This document shows positions 11,870 through 24,033 of a stretch of DNA of 64,000 nt, in pieces; position 1 is the stretch's first letter; each line of letters begins with the position of its first letter. Where the stretch lies: positions 744,001 through 808,000 of the forward strand of contig JALMLS010000064.1 of NCBI GenBank assembly GCA_038496445.1, written 5' to 3'. The notes beneath the pieces were generated by a model. It was given only the letters and a program-made list of their open reading frames with translations, had not been told where the DNA came from and did not search any database. The position numbers and the translations under genes were made by a program. This stretch comes from Trichosphaerium sp. ATCC 40318 (Eukaryota; Discosea; Flabellinia; Trichosidae).

Positions 11870-13137
11870 ATGCGTAGGGTGGCATCAGGACCTATTAGAT
11901 GTTTTTCCCCATTTTTCAGTGCCATGGGAATTTGTTTGACCCGATTTACATCGTTTCAAAGCTCACCAGTAGATACTACTTTAAAACAATCCTCAAACGT
12001 CAAACAAAAAGATAGAATGTCTAAAACAATCGACAGCAGTACGTTAAATCACGTGTTTATTGAATAAACAATTTACGAAAACCGTTTAGAAACTGCCAAT
12101 GGAAAATCTTCTGCTGCTCCTGTCTGTACGTGTTTGCTTTGCTTTCTTTCGAAAATTTCGCTAACGAGTTTGTTAGTTGCAAGTACCAATACTGTTGAGC
12201 GACAAATACCGGGTCTAGGTACCCAAGTGCGTAACCAAGCACCCGCGGACAATTTACACGAAAAGAAATTACAGTACGGTTTTCGTGTATAACTTTTTTA
12301 ACCTGTCAAACTTGTTTGCTCGAAATTTTTTTAAACTTTTGCTTTAGATCTCTCCCACAAACAATAACTCCCGAGGGGAATCAATTGATAGACGGTATGG
12401 CATACATAGGCATCTTAAACATATCTGTGTTCTTCCTCGCGCTGCGGCAGCTTTGTGATGTATTCTTTCAGCTTGTCTATTCCGCGTCCAAAAAGGGAGT
12501 TTTCTGGGATGGGAACATCTTTGCCGGCCGAGATTTCACGTTTTGGGCGAAATTTTTAGTCAATGATAACTGGGCTAAGTTCGTTACGTTCTTTCAGCTG
12601 GGGGCGGATGAACAAGAAACTATGATGTATATTTTAGACCATTTAACTGTCTATCGAAACGTTGTAGCACATGATGATATGCAGCCCCTACCCTCGTCGA
12701 AGAAGAAGATAGACGACTATGACTTTGAAAACTCCATTCCACACTCGGTTGAGCTTGTGAATAGAGCTTTAGAAATACTCGGGTTTCAGTCGAACCAAAC
12801 CATAGAGTACCGCCGCAAAGGTACGTCTTCCGTTTCTTATTTTTTTCCATATTGGTGCCTTGTTTGTTGCTAACTGTTTGTAGCATGTTTGAATTTTATT
12901 GAGCAAGAATATGGCACAGTTAATAAAGCGGCAGCTTACTTTATGACTCAGGCTCAGTTGAGCCGACACGTTGAGGAGAAGACGCAAAGCCAAGCTAATA
13001 GAATTGCAGAACTAGAATGTAAACTTGAAAAAGCAGAAAAGACGATTAAATCATTGAAACGCAAAAGAGGAAAAGGCACAGATAGTGATGAATTGGACCG
13101 TCCAAAAAAAAAAGAGAAACAAGCACCAAAGAAGTGA
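11870..13137 (+). CDS. HEPN-like domain protein with C-terminal coiled coil
   Basis: Five exons join with consistent phase from ATG at 11870: MRRVASGPIRCF, intron 12039-12089, KTANGKSSAAPV, then VERQIPGLGTQV, then a long exon from about 12350, and a last exon from about 12884 to the stop at 13137. The central domain contains HLTVYRNVVAHDD, which fits the R-N-x-x-x-H (RX4-6H) signature of HEPN domains, set in a mostly helical region (ALRQLCDVFFQLVY, WAKFVTFFQLG). The C-terminus is a predicted coiled coil (RIAELECKLEKAEKTIKSL) and a basic tail (PKKKEK) that could direct it to the nucleus. HEPN domains are often RNases or nucleotide-binding partners in defence and RNA processing. Whether this one is catalytic is not known, and the first exon could differ. 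Confidence 0.6.
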
Positions 13138-13654
13138 ACACAACGATTGGTATTCAAACTTTGTAGATAGATAATAAATATAGCTTTATCCTCTCCTGTC
13201 AATAGCGTAGCCAAGGTTATACGACCTGGCAGCGACCACATTTCTAATTCCCAATGTGCAGTTTAAATTGTTCATACTTGTAAGGTCTTGAACGCCTATT
13301 GGAGTTGCCGAAAGGTATCTTTACTTATGCAATGACTAATAAATACAGTCTTATCGCGTTTGGTGTTTTAGCGGCTCATGATACAATAACAAAAATAATG
13401 AAACTCTTCATAATTTGATTGTTCAATCAACCACTGTGGATCACCGTATGTTTCAATTTAGCCGGTGATATTTTCATGAGTTAATGTTGTGAAGGGCACC
13501 GTCAATGTTTTGAGGACTTGTCTAAAAACAATCCATTATTTTCCGTTTCAGTCAAGTTAGTCCACCCGTTTTTCACCCTGTCACGCGTCAGTATTTTCGG
13601 TAATACCTTTAAAAAATTCCTCAAGCGTATTACAATAGGGTATGTACTTAACAG
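13138..13654. other. Intergenic, upstream of a degenerate MORN-variant segment
   Basis: No recognisable gene. Short frames near 13518-13620 (VKLVHPFFTL) might be a decayed 5' exon of the MORN-variant segment that follows, but no phase-consistent join was found. Confidence 0.35.
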
Positions 13655-14108
13655 CGTCATTATCTTAATGGGTACCTTGAAGGAGAGTACAAAGGTTGGT
13701 ACACTAATGACCAAATGAAAGAGAAGTGTTATTATGCAAAGGATAAAAAAACCGGAGAGTACAATCTCTATTACCCTGCAGGTCAACTATGGCAGCAGAC
13801 TTATTATGTTAAAGGTTTGCGTCAAGGAGAATACAAGTGTTGGTACCTTGAGACAGCATACTCTGTATTTCAAAGATAAAAGAGTGAAAAAGCAATGTTT
13901 TTATTTAAATGAGAAACGAGAAGGAGATTATCATTGTTGGTATTACACTGGCCAACTCAAGAGGCATCGTTATTATGTAGGTGGTGAAGAAAAGATTAAT
14001 GCTACTGAGCACTTTATGGGCCAGCATCATTTGTCACACTGGCAACGAATAATCACATGTTGTATAAAAATTACAACCTGCCACGTGACAGCTGACATCC
14101 ATCAATAA
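13655..14108 (+). pseudogene. Broken MORN-variant (YwqK-like) repeat gene
   Basis: Two frames carry the same kind of repeat. The first (about 13655-13870) reads LEGEYKGWYTNDQ, YYPAGQLWQQTYYV and LRQGEYKCWY. It then goes into VFQR and a stop, while the next frame continues with LRQHTLYFKDKR, REGDYHCWYYTGQL and HRYYVGG to a stop at 14106-14108. The pattern G-E-Y-x-x-W-Y ... G-Q-L matches the MORN repeat variant also seen in YwqK proteins and in several large DNA viruses. The frame change near 13850 does not coincide with a usable intron, and no start exon was found, so this looks like a decayed gene or fragment. Origin by transfer is possible but not shown. Confidence 0.5.
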
Positions 14109-14618
14109 GGTTCGTGTTAAAGGGGATTGTTGCAGTGTTCTAATATCTTTGCACGTTCTTGTTATTTCCTTAAGTAAACGAGTAGTAAGCACCACTTGAT
14201 ACCCTAGATTTGACTAGCCTCATCATGCTGGAAAGCGGCTGTACACAGCAACGGAATAATCGATAGATAAATAAAAAAAAGAAAAATCAGCTCATGCATG
14301 CAACTATTTTTGCGGACAACTGCACTTTTGTCGTATCTATAAAGCACTACGCCAAAAGTGTATTAACACACTTGCTACCAAATTGAGATGCAACCTTACA
14401 CGATACATTTTAAGGAAGAATTTCAAAGACAGTCAAGATTGCTCTCTTTTCTTTTTGCAATCATGATGACGTTATTTATTTACTGTTTTCATCGATAACA
14501 ACGTACTATTGAATTAGCTTGGCTCCCTGTCGGTGTCATGATACCTCGCGATGGATTTTCTGTGTTTATGGTTAGTCACAATGACGCAGCATGAAATCCT
14601 TTTTTTCTGGTTTTTTTG
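14109..14618. other. Intergenic, no gene recognised
   Basis: Region between the broken MORN-variant gene and the 3' end of the DDWY-nuclease gene. Stops are frequent in all frames. A further 3' exon of the minus-strand gene cannot be excluded, because its final GGTATGTGA could act as a donor instead of encoding the stop. Confidence 0.4.
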
Positions 14619-17600
14619 TCACATACCTGAGTTTGGAAGAAGAGGATGACTTTTTGGAATCCTCAAAGGTGGTTTCCGCTTATCATACGTCATTTTAATA
14701 TCTGGTCGGAACTGGTTTATAGTAGATCCAATACTGTCAGCATCACCTTCCCAAGAATATGGTATAGGAACCAAGCAAAGTCCTGCAAAACAAATAAGGT
14801 TATTCTCTGAATATTTTTTATGTAGTTAGGCTTTGGGCGTACCATACTCGTCACATTTTTGTTGCTTTTCTGCATCTCGTACACTGAATATCATAGATGG
14901 CGCCACGTGAGCCATAACATCATGGTAGTGTTGCTCTCCTGTAGAAGAATGTAAAAACTAGAAAAAAGTCTAAAAGGAATACCTTGGTATTCAATTGCTA
15001 GATTGTGCTTTGGAATAAATATATCTACAGTCAATAAGGCTCCGCCACCTGAATCTCTAGATCCTATGGTATGTTCCTCTAAATGGGGTGTATCATTAGC
15101 AACAGTGGTTTATGGATTCTGTTTACCTTCCACAGGAACATCTGGTAAAAGTGTTTGAATGCAACGAAGAAGCTCCCTGTTTTAGTTTAGTAAATACACT
15201 ATAGTGTTTTTGTTTGGTTGTACCTCTGCCTGGCTTTCTTATTGAAGTATTTAAAGTTTGCCCATATCCATTTAGAATGGGGATAAAGAGATTTCAATGC
15301 GAAAGGAAAATATTTTAAAACACCTCCACCTCCGGCTTCTAACAGTTTTGATGAAGAAACGGCATACCTATATTTTCAAGGAGTAAATATTTTATAATAA
15401 TACTAGAAACTTTGTTTACCAGTCTTCAGGGTCTTGTACGTTCAAAGCAGTTTCAGTGCTCTTTAGGAAATTTGCAACATTGTACTTATCCTTCCAGTAT
15501 CCTGACACGTGAGCAGTCTCTTGTCTCCTTTATGAAGAAAATTAGAACTTTGAGAAGGAGGCGACATAAATCAGGAAAGATAAAAGTAGTTCACTTGCTT
15601 GTAAAGGAAGAGGTGATTGATCCATCTGTATTCATCGTATATCGCTTTTAGTGCACGAGATAACGAGTTATCATATCTTAGAGGTGGTCAATTAGATTCA
15701 GTCACATGATGATAGTTACCTTCCCATAATACCATAGCCAGCAGGAACTTTAATAACATGTTTTACTGACATGACATACCAATCAGATAGAACTTTGATA
15801 TTCAACTGTCTACTAATTTCGTCCATACCATCTCTTTGATGGCGTTTATGATGCCAATGGCCTTGCGGCATATTTCTAGTACATTTGTAATTAAAGAAGG
15901 CACAAAAGAGATGAACATTGAGGAGTAAAAGAACATACTTAAAGCTAGTGACACTCCAAGTTTTCTCTGGGTATATCGTTGATAGAGCTCGAAAAAGAGA
16001 GTTTGAGTACCTTTGCAACCGAGTTAGTTTGTCATTACAAATAATATATATGACGTACTTGTGAATAATTGCAGTGCCACCATATGCGATAATATCTCGA
16101 ACATTGGTTTTATACCAATCGTCAAAAACTTTAACAAGTAATGCTTTTCCAATCTCCTCAAATCGAGCTCTCTGATGATCCAAGTCAGCCCAATACCATC
16201 TTGGTGCTCTACCACAATTTTAAGAACATGTCATTAAAGCAGACAACTATTGTGCTAGCTAAGAATCGTACTTGAAGTGATTTGTATTCCATTTAAACGA
16301 AGGATACAGTTTACGTAAAATTTGAGGCATTGTTTTGTATCTAAGAGAGGGATTGTTAGTTTGATTGTGTTGGTTTTTTTTATGGTTTCACATGCTTCTG
16401 TACTATCATGTTAGCTCCCATTCCTATGATATCACTTGGTGTTACATCATACCAACCATCAAGTGTCTTTAAACCGAACTCATACGCGATGTCGTTCAAT
16501 TTTTCTCTTTGTACAGTTTTTGTTCCCCAATGCCTTGCAGGTATATATTTGAACTTCCACATAGCCCAATCATACTCGAATGTATCATTCAAAGCGTAAT
16601 ATATATTCTTGTACCTATACAATACTAATATAAATCACGTGATTCTAAGATACTCAACGTGAATGAAGAAAAACGCTGACGTACTTTGCATCTGGATTTA
16701 CGATTGCATCTAGTGGCGGTACTTCCTTAACTGAGTACCATCCATCCAGTGTCTTTAAATTTAATCTACGTGCATGCATGTTGAACCATTGTGATCTGCT
16801 TTCTCGTTGTATTTCTTCATCAAGAGCAATCCAGTTGTACATAGGATAAATCTTCTTCAAAGCACCTTTAAAAGATCCGTTGTACCTTTTGCGTATGAGC
16901 TTAATAACGGTTGTATGATGACGTACTTAACAAGTACACTTGCTATTTTCTTTATACCACTAGTAGCAACGTCATACCACATGTCGAATGTCTTAATGTT
17001 CTCAGTTTTACCAACACTATCAAAAAGTTCTCTTTGATTCACTACTTCAAACCAGTGATGTTGAGCAACGCGTCTATAATAGGTATAAGAATAATTTTTA
17101 TTTTCTTATCACGTGCTTAAACTTATGAAGACTAAGGTTGTATTCTGGGTACAGTGCTTGAACAGCCCTCGACAAAGAATGATTGTAACTGCATGACAAA
17201 GATTAAGAACAAACTGAGAATAGAGTTCCGTACTGACTAAGAACTCCTGCTCCACCAAGTTCCACTACATCTGTCCAAGATGCATTGTACCATCCATATA
17301 TGGTATCAATCTCTAGAGCTTTACCTATTCTATCAAAACACTCCCGCTGGTGAGCCTTGCTGTGAAAGTGACCGACAGGTATTTTGCTAAAATATTTTGA
17401 GTACAAAACTCTTTAGTTGGTTGTTTGTACTTGAACTTTGCAGGAAGCCATTGAAAGTCAGGGAATGTAGACTTTAACGTGCGAGACAAAGAGTTACCAT
17501 ACCTAGGAGGTACAAACATGCATTAGAGTTGCGTAATTTAACAGCTATTTCATACTTGGTAAATATGCTCCCACCGCCAATAAATATCAGTAATTTGAGC

Positions 17601-17895
17601 GAAACTGTGTACCTTAGGGTATATTACGTAACAATACAGTCAGTTGAATGTGTACCATCCATCTAACGTTTTGATATTTAGGTATTGCCCGTATTTGTTG
17701 AAGTGAGCCTGCTGAGACGCTATTTCTTGAAGTTGCCATGTGTCTTGTACTGATGTGAAAACCTTTGCGCGTTCTGTAGCTCATATAAATATTCTTGTAC
17801 GTTACGGTGTACATACGTTCTGTTGGAGTGTATTGTGAGCGTCGGTGGCGTCTTGTACACTTCCGGTTAATTGCAAGTACATTTGCCACTTTCAT
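14619..17895 (-). CDS. DDWY-repeat protein (about eight repeats) with C-terminal PD-(D/E)XK-like nuclease domain
   Basis: Largest family member here. From ATG at 17895 the N-terminus is basic (MKVANVLAINRKCTRRHRR). Eight units follow with cores LDGWYTV, IYGWYNA, FDMWYDV, LDGWYSV, LDGWYDV, FDDWYKT, LSDWYVM and PEDW/YAVSS, then LKYFPFALKSLYPHSKW. A linker KKARQRELLRCIQTLLPDV leads to the C-terminal domain at about 15130-14640: VDIFIPKHNLAIEYQGEQHY, HDVMAHV, RDAEKQQKCDEYG, LVPIPYSW, INQFRPDI. The D (VDIF) and E-x-Q (EYQ) spacing and the IPYSW strand match the PD-(D/E)XK/Vsr-like fold, to which plant and algal RAP domains also belong. I infer DNA or RNA cleavage or binding guided by the repeats. 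Introns at 17074-17116 and 16341-16395 use GC donors. Repeats and catalytic residues are seen; the role is inferred. Confidence 0.75.
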
Positions 17896-18017
17896 GAGTC
17901 CGCGGCTATTACACCAGTCTAGTTATGATATTTGTTGACAACTTGACACCTGCTTGGTATTGAGCGGCTGTTAAAACTTGATTAATGTACCTTCCAGCAC
18001 GCGAATGATACATAGCA

Positions 18018-18486
18018 TGCCCAAGCTGCGTTCTGTTGGTTTAAACAAGTCTCTGTATTTCAAAATTTCTAAATCAATTATATTCTGACGCTAAAAGCAT
18101 GGGTTATTAATCGCCAAGCGTATGAGTGGTATGTTAACGCCTTTATTTGGAAAAAAATAACCCGCCGTTAGTGGGAGCGTACGACTATGAGCCATGGTCA
18201 AGTCCTGGCGTTTTACGACGATATTCTTCAAGTAAATCGAAAGAAAAGCATATTTCCGTTCATTACTGTGGTACAGATGAATTCCACCAAATGTATACCA
18301 AAAACAAGTTCTCATGGGTGCCAAGACCCTTCAACGAGGTAGAAATGAAGTTATGCCATTTTGACACTAAAATTTTCTGCAAAAGTGTGATGGATACCCA
18401 ACTAGCGTAACAAGCGGTACAGGGCACTGGAGTTTTACTACAGGCACGTCACGTCTAGATCAGCGATTTTTAAACAGAATTTTTCA
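18018..18486 (+). CDS. PWWP-like exons: separate small gene or 5' end of the ALS2-like gene
   Basis: Exons join in phase: MPKLRS (ATG at 18018, uncertain), HGLLIAKRMS, an intron starting GTATGT, then VGAYDYEPWSSPGVLRRY, KEKHISVHYCGTDEF and WVPRPFNE, an intron, RNKRYRALEFYYRHV. The P-W-x-x-P, V-x-Y-C-G-T and R-P-F motifs in order match a PWWP domain, which binds histone H3K36-methyl and DNA. The last frame stays open into the first RCC1 blade, so the exons could be the N-terminus of the downstream gene. PWWP in an endosomal GEF would be unusual, so a separate nuclear protein with an unresolved 3' end is equally possible. Confidence 0.45.
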
Positions 18487-21400
18487 GAAAACGGCGAAAT
18501 CTACACTTGGGGCCTCAATGAGTATGGCCAGCTTGGTCTTGGTGATAATAAAATCCGCAAGATACCAACTCGTGTCACTTCCTTAATTACCCACTACGTG
18601 TGCCAGGTATCATGCGGCGCAATGCATTCGCTATGTGTAACACGTGCGTTATTCCCGAAAAGTTGGGAGAGTTTACTTTTTATAACGTTCTTTAGGTGGT
18701 GGGCGTGTTTGGTCTTGGGGATTGAATGATAACCTACAGTAAGCCTAATGTGTATGTATGATAACTACTAACATTTTCAGGCTTGGTGTAGGCGCAGGAA
18801 CGAGTACTGTTAGTCACAGAGAAAGCAAACCAAGACTTGTCAATTTCTTTGTACAACAAAATAAATCTGTGTGCGCAGTTATGGCAGGATACAAACACTC
18901 AGCAGCACTAACGAGTAAGCGAAAATAGCAGTTAAATATACTAATTAAAGATTAGCTGATGGCCAAGCATATACTTGGGGAGGTGAGAAGGTTGTGGTGA
19001 TCAAACATACTTACTAAATTTGTTTTTTACAGGTAATTTGTACGGTCAATGTGGCGTCGAAGATCCCGAAAAGGTGCTCTAAACTACTATGCCGTACCTC
19101 TTATTATCTATCAAAGACCTCAAAGATACCAGAACCGTCTCTAGTACTACCTAATAGCGATAAACCATTAACAGCACTGAGTATTGCTTGTGGATGGTAT
19201 CACACATTGTTTATTTTCTCCAATGGAACTATGACGTTTGTTTATGCGGTTGGCAAAGGTACTAATATAAGGCTCGCTTTCTATCTACTTATAATTGCAC
19301 AAGGTGTTGATGGCCAACTTGGCCTAGGTAGCTCTGGAAATGAGCACACACCTGTTATTATAGATGCATTGATGAGCTACCAAGTTGTTTCTGTATAACT
19401 CGTCCCTCTGTTTTTCCAATTTCTCATTTGTTTTTAGATAGCAGCTGGGGCTTGTCACTCATCCGCTGTGAGTACAAATGGAACTCTGTTAACATGGTAC
19501 AATTGCTTTGGACATTATTGTTGGTCGCTGATTTACATAGGGGCGATAATAAGTATGGTCAGCTTGGTGTTGAGGGTGATCGTCAGTCTAGGCCATGTAG
19601 GGTTTCCATTCCTAAAGTTGAGCAAGTAAGCTGTGGTGGATATCATACAGCTGTAGTTAACGGTACGACGATAATTGTAGAAAGGAACCGTGGTCTTAGT
19701 GCTTTGTAATTAGAGTATGGCGTATGGATGTTTGGCAGAGGGGAGCACGGTCAGTTAGGTTTGGATATGGGTGTAAAATCAACACAAACACCCAAGCGTA
19801 TGGGTACGAGACACTACATAAACTACTAGATTCATAATTTACGTTAAGATGTTGTACACTATGACGAAGTTAGCAAGCTATATCTGGGATTTAGCAATAC
19901 TGTGATAGTAACATTTAGTATGAACCATGAACGAGAGCGTATTATTAGACAAGTGATCAATGTGTGTACTCGACTTTTTTTTTGTATTGATTGTTTTTTT
20001 TTCCTTTCTTTTTGTGTCTTGGTGCTGATGTTTATATTAGATTGAGAGAATGTATCGCGTTACTCTAGATCTTATTGTAAATGAGTTTTTAACGCCTTTA
20101 CGTGTGGCTCGCTTGTCAATAACAAAGGGAACTAATATTGATCCGGAGACTATTTTTTTCATCTTTTGTAATGTTGAAGCATTACTCACGACCTCTACAA
20201 AGTACGTAGTCCACCCATTCTAAGCCGACTAGTTAATGCCATTTTAGATTCTTCCAAGAGCTATGGTTTACACGATACAAGTCTACACTACAGTGTGTTC
20301 CGTTTAACATTGGCGAACTTTTTCTAAATATGGTACCTTGATGTCTTTTTTCTTTTCAATGCTAACTTAGTGCCATCAATAGAATTATGACACGCTCATG
20401 GATTATGTGGATAACAGGACTAATTCTATAGCGACAATGGCTCTTGAAGAGTTCAATGATAATTCTGTTTTTGCAGCTTTTTTAGAGGTAAGTTGTTGTA
20501 CTGTAGCACGTGCTCTAACTAATTGTGATATTTAGAGGTGTTCAGATAATCTTCGTAAGAAATATGAAGATCAAGGCATAAACACAGACTTGTCTGCACT
20601 TCTTGAACTTCCTTTTAATCTGATAACACGATACGCTGAAGCTTTTGAGGTAGCTTGTAATATCTTGTTGAACTCATATCATTAATTTTTTATTAGCATT
20701 TGCTTGAGCACACTGATAAAAAGCACCCTGATCGTACTAGTATAAGAAAAGTTTTGGTGATGTTTGACACAATGCAAAATTGTATACAAGACAAGTAAGA
20801 GATGTATTATGTTTAATTGTGACGCTAATATTTGATTCAAAGAAAACGTGAAGCTATTTACACTGCAAAATTTTGGAAAGCACATCCGTCTTTTAGGTCT
20901 ATATGTAGTCCCAACAGGTTGTTGTTATTTAATACCTAGTGCTCATAATTTACATAGGCGGCTATTATGTAATTTTGGGGATAGGTGTTATGCTCAAGCC
21001 AAGTCTTCTTGGAGAGTAAAAAAATCTTGTGTTTTATTTAATGACATTTTGGCTTTGGCAGACCTTAACAACACCAACGCAAACGATACTGTTACTCTAG
21101 GTAACCTACCTTATTTCAGTGTATTGGTACTGTACTAACACCTAATTTACATAGATCTTACGTCATGTTGGTTCCTGCGTCATGAGAATGCCTCCGATTT
21201 ATCTTTCTATGTATATACCCCAGAATTGAGCCATGCAATCACTTGCAAAAGCAAGAATGATAAAGCTTCCGTAGCGAATATTTTGAGTCGTACTATAGGT
21301 GCTGCTTTACGTAGTACTTATGAGGAACATGGCCCAAAGAAAGGAGAAGAACCATTCGAAACAAAGGGAGACAATAGGTGCATAAAGTTGTTCATGTTGA

Positions 21401-24033
21401 AATTACCATTTTGGCTGTTGATATCCGCACCACTAGTGTGGGTTAAATTAACGGTAATTGATTTTAATGTAGTTACCGTTGGGCAATATATGAATTCTCA
21501 TCGGATCATCGAAAGTATCCTAATTGTACATACCGTGGAGAATGGCTTAATGGCAAAGTACAAACAAGCAAACTAACTCTTTTTGTTTATTGTTATTCAC
21601 AAATTTCTTTCTTTAGATGACTGGTAAGGGCACAATATCATATCCTAATGGCTCTCGGTATGAAGGAATGTGGAAGAATGGAGAGCAAACAGGAAAGGGA
21701 ACATTCACTGGTTCCAAGAACGGTAAGCTGCAGAATGAAAGTCTAACCATATTTCTTTGCAATTTTGCTAACATGTATTTTTTCCTTGTTAAGAGTACAT
21801 CTATGAGGGATATTGGAAGCACGGGAAACAAGATGGTCGCGGTGTACTACATAAAAAGACTAAAGGAGAGACTTTCCGTGGAGATTTTTCAGCTGGTAAG
21901 CGTCATGGATTTGGTACTTTGGAGGTATCCAACAGTATCTATACTGGGCAGTGGCAAGACGACAAGGTAATACAAAGATAGTTTATCGCAATTGTATAAC
22001 GTTTTGTAGCGGAGCGGATACGGAGCTTTCTTGTACGCGAATGGCGATAGATACATCGGCACGTGGAAGTCTGATATGGTGAGTCGAAGGAAATATACAT
22101 ATTTTTTTAACTCTATCTAGCGACATGGTGTTGGTATTTATATTTTTAATTACGGAGACTACTATGAAGGTCAATGGTATGAATTTCCAAACAATTATAC
22201 TATTTGCTTAGATTCTGGAAGAATGAAATTACATTGTTTGACGTTATGACAATCGTTGTTTTTCCACAAATTTACTTCGAGGAGAAGCGAATAGCGCACG
22301 TGGTTTAAGTATACTTATTTTTATTAAAGGGTCCATGATAATAAAGAAGGTAATGGCGTGATGGTTTATGCGCTTGATGAGAAACACTCTGCCTTTTACA
22401 GAGGTGGTATGTACATGAACGAAATTCTCATTTGTTTGTTCACCTTTTGTGAGTTTATTCTCATTTGTAACTTACTGTTCTATCCAGAATTTCCAGCTGG
22501 GAATGGCCAAGGATCTGGGGAGTTATCCTTTTCTGAAGCATTCAAAGTATCAGGATACTTTTCTGGTCAAATGGCAAGTGATAATTTTATGGCTACAGGA
22601 AACGTTGTAAGAAAACGTGTTCATGCTGGGTACTTAATCCATTTTTTCCCTTTATTTATTTCATGTGCTGTTGTATTTCAACTAATAAAAACTCTTAGGT
22701 CTCTCGGGTCTGTAAAAACCAAAGAGACGCTTGGAGCACCTTTGTACTTAGCTGAGCCATGGACGACTTTTTTCAGGAATCGGGTAATTTATACTGTTAT
22801 TTTTGTGTTGCATCTTTGAACTCACTTTGGCCCCTTAGTCGTATAGGAGTGACCAATATAATAGAGAAAAACAAATAGCTACTATAGAAAAACTTGGTCA
22901 CATACTATCTAGTCCTACAACTACGCTTGGTGCTCTTATTTTTGAGTTTGTTGAGATTTTAAAACTTGGGTTTGCTCATGAATCTAAAATCTCAAACGTG
23001 CTTCTTTCCAAGTGTGTATATGACGTAAAGCATTTCCACGGTACTAAATATTTATTCTCCCTCATATATGAAGATACTTCTTATTTACTAATTACATAAA
23101 AAAGAATCAATGCTTGATGTCACGTTGGACTACTTCAATACAAAGCATAAATCTAATATTACAGAAGAACAAGAAAATCATGTTCATGTTTTCATTGAAC
23201 AAGCCTTGTTTAATGGTGTTTATGGTATTGTTCATCCCCTTTATAAACATAAAGTACGTTAAAATAAGTTTTGTCAACGCTATTGTATGCTGACAAATTG
23301 TAATACAAAAGTTCGCAACGGTGAGCAAGGAATACAAGACTAGATTAAAGTTGCTTAATTCTGTTCCTTGGGTTCAATTACTTGAGCTCCTGGAGGTCGA
23401 TAAACGGTATGTTATCATGTGATAATGATTCCCTTTGGTTTTTATTCCATCACTGAATACATTTTACACGTGATGCGTTCTAATTGTTATGGTTAAGATT
23501 TTATGACGCTGAAGCGGATGAGACTCCTTTTTCAAAGGCTATCGGTATTCTTCAAGAAATGACAGAACAGAGATCTCCTACTAGCAAGCTAATGGTATTT
23601 GGAAGAATGCTTAAGGCAATGAATAAAGAGATTGGTACGCACGTAGGATCTTCAGTGGTGTTAGAGTACGTTATTATCAATCCAAAATGTGATTCTATGA
23701 ACAGCCGTGTCAACATTGTTTTTTTAATTGCTTTATTGTAGTTGGGATACTATGTTTACAACATTTTTATTTGTACTCCTTCGAGCGAAGCTGCCTGATT
23801 TGCATGTTGAAAGTGCATTCCTTTGTGATTTTATGTATCAACAGAGCAAGAAAGAGCAGCATGGAGCTTGGGTTTCTGTACGTTTTTTTTCTCTTTCAAT
23901 GTTTTCTACATACACTATCTCTGCTTACTCCTTGAAGCTTATGGAAGCAGCGTTAATGCATATTCTTATATATGATTGGCTACAGCATTTCAAAGTAGAG
24001 TACACACTAATTGTAAAAAAAAAAACAACTTGA
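18487..24033 (+). CDS. ALS2: ALS2 (alsin)-like GEF: RCC1 repeats, DH-PH, MORN repeats, VPS9
   Basis: Domain order matches alsin. RCC1 blades occur at 18487-19810 (IYTWGLNEYGQLGLGDN, VWSWGLND, AYTWGG, KYGQLGVEGD, MFGRGEHGQLGLD). A DH-like helical region follows at 20040-20800 (LDLIVNEFLTPLRVARLS, HTDKKHPDRTSIRKVL) and a PH-like part at 20940-21060 (KKSCVLFNDILALAD). MORN repeats run from 21480 to 22300 (YRGEWLNGKMTGKGTISY, YEGMWKNGEQTGKGTF, YTGQWQDDKRSGYG, YIGTWKSDMRHGVG). A VPS9-like domain is at 23480-24000 (DTMFTTFLFVLLRAKLPDL, YSLKLMEAALMHIL). By family knowledge alsin activates Rab5 through VPS9 and Rac through DH/PH on endosomes. The 5' end is unresolved (see the PWWP-like exons). The stop may be at 24033, or after a last short exon ending near 24194 (QYFYEHRRFV). 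Confidence 0.8.

Noticed and set aside
12057-12242. Minus-strand frame ending at 12057
   Set aside because: No ATG start, and it overlaps exons of the HEPN-like gene that join in phase on the other strand.
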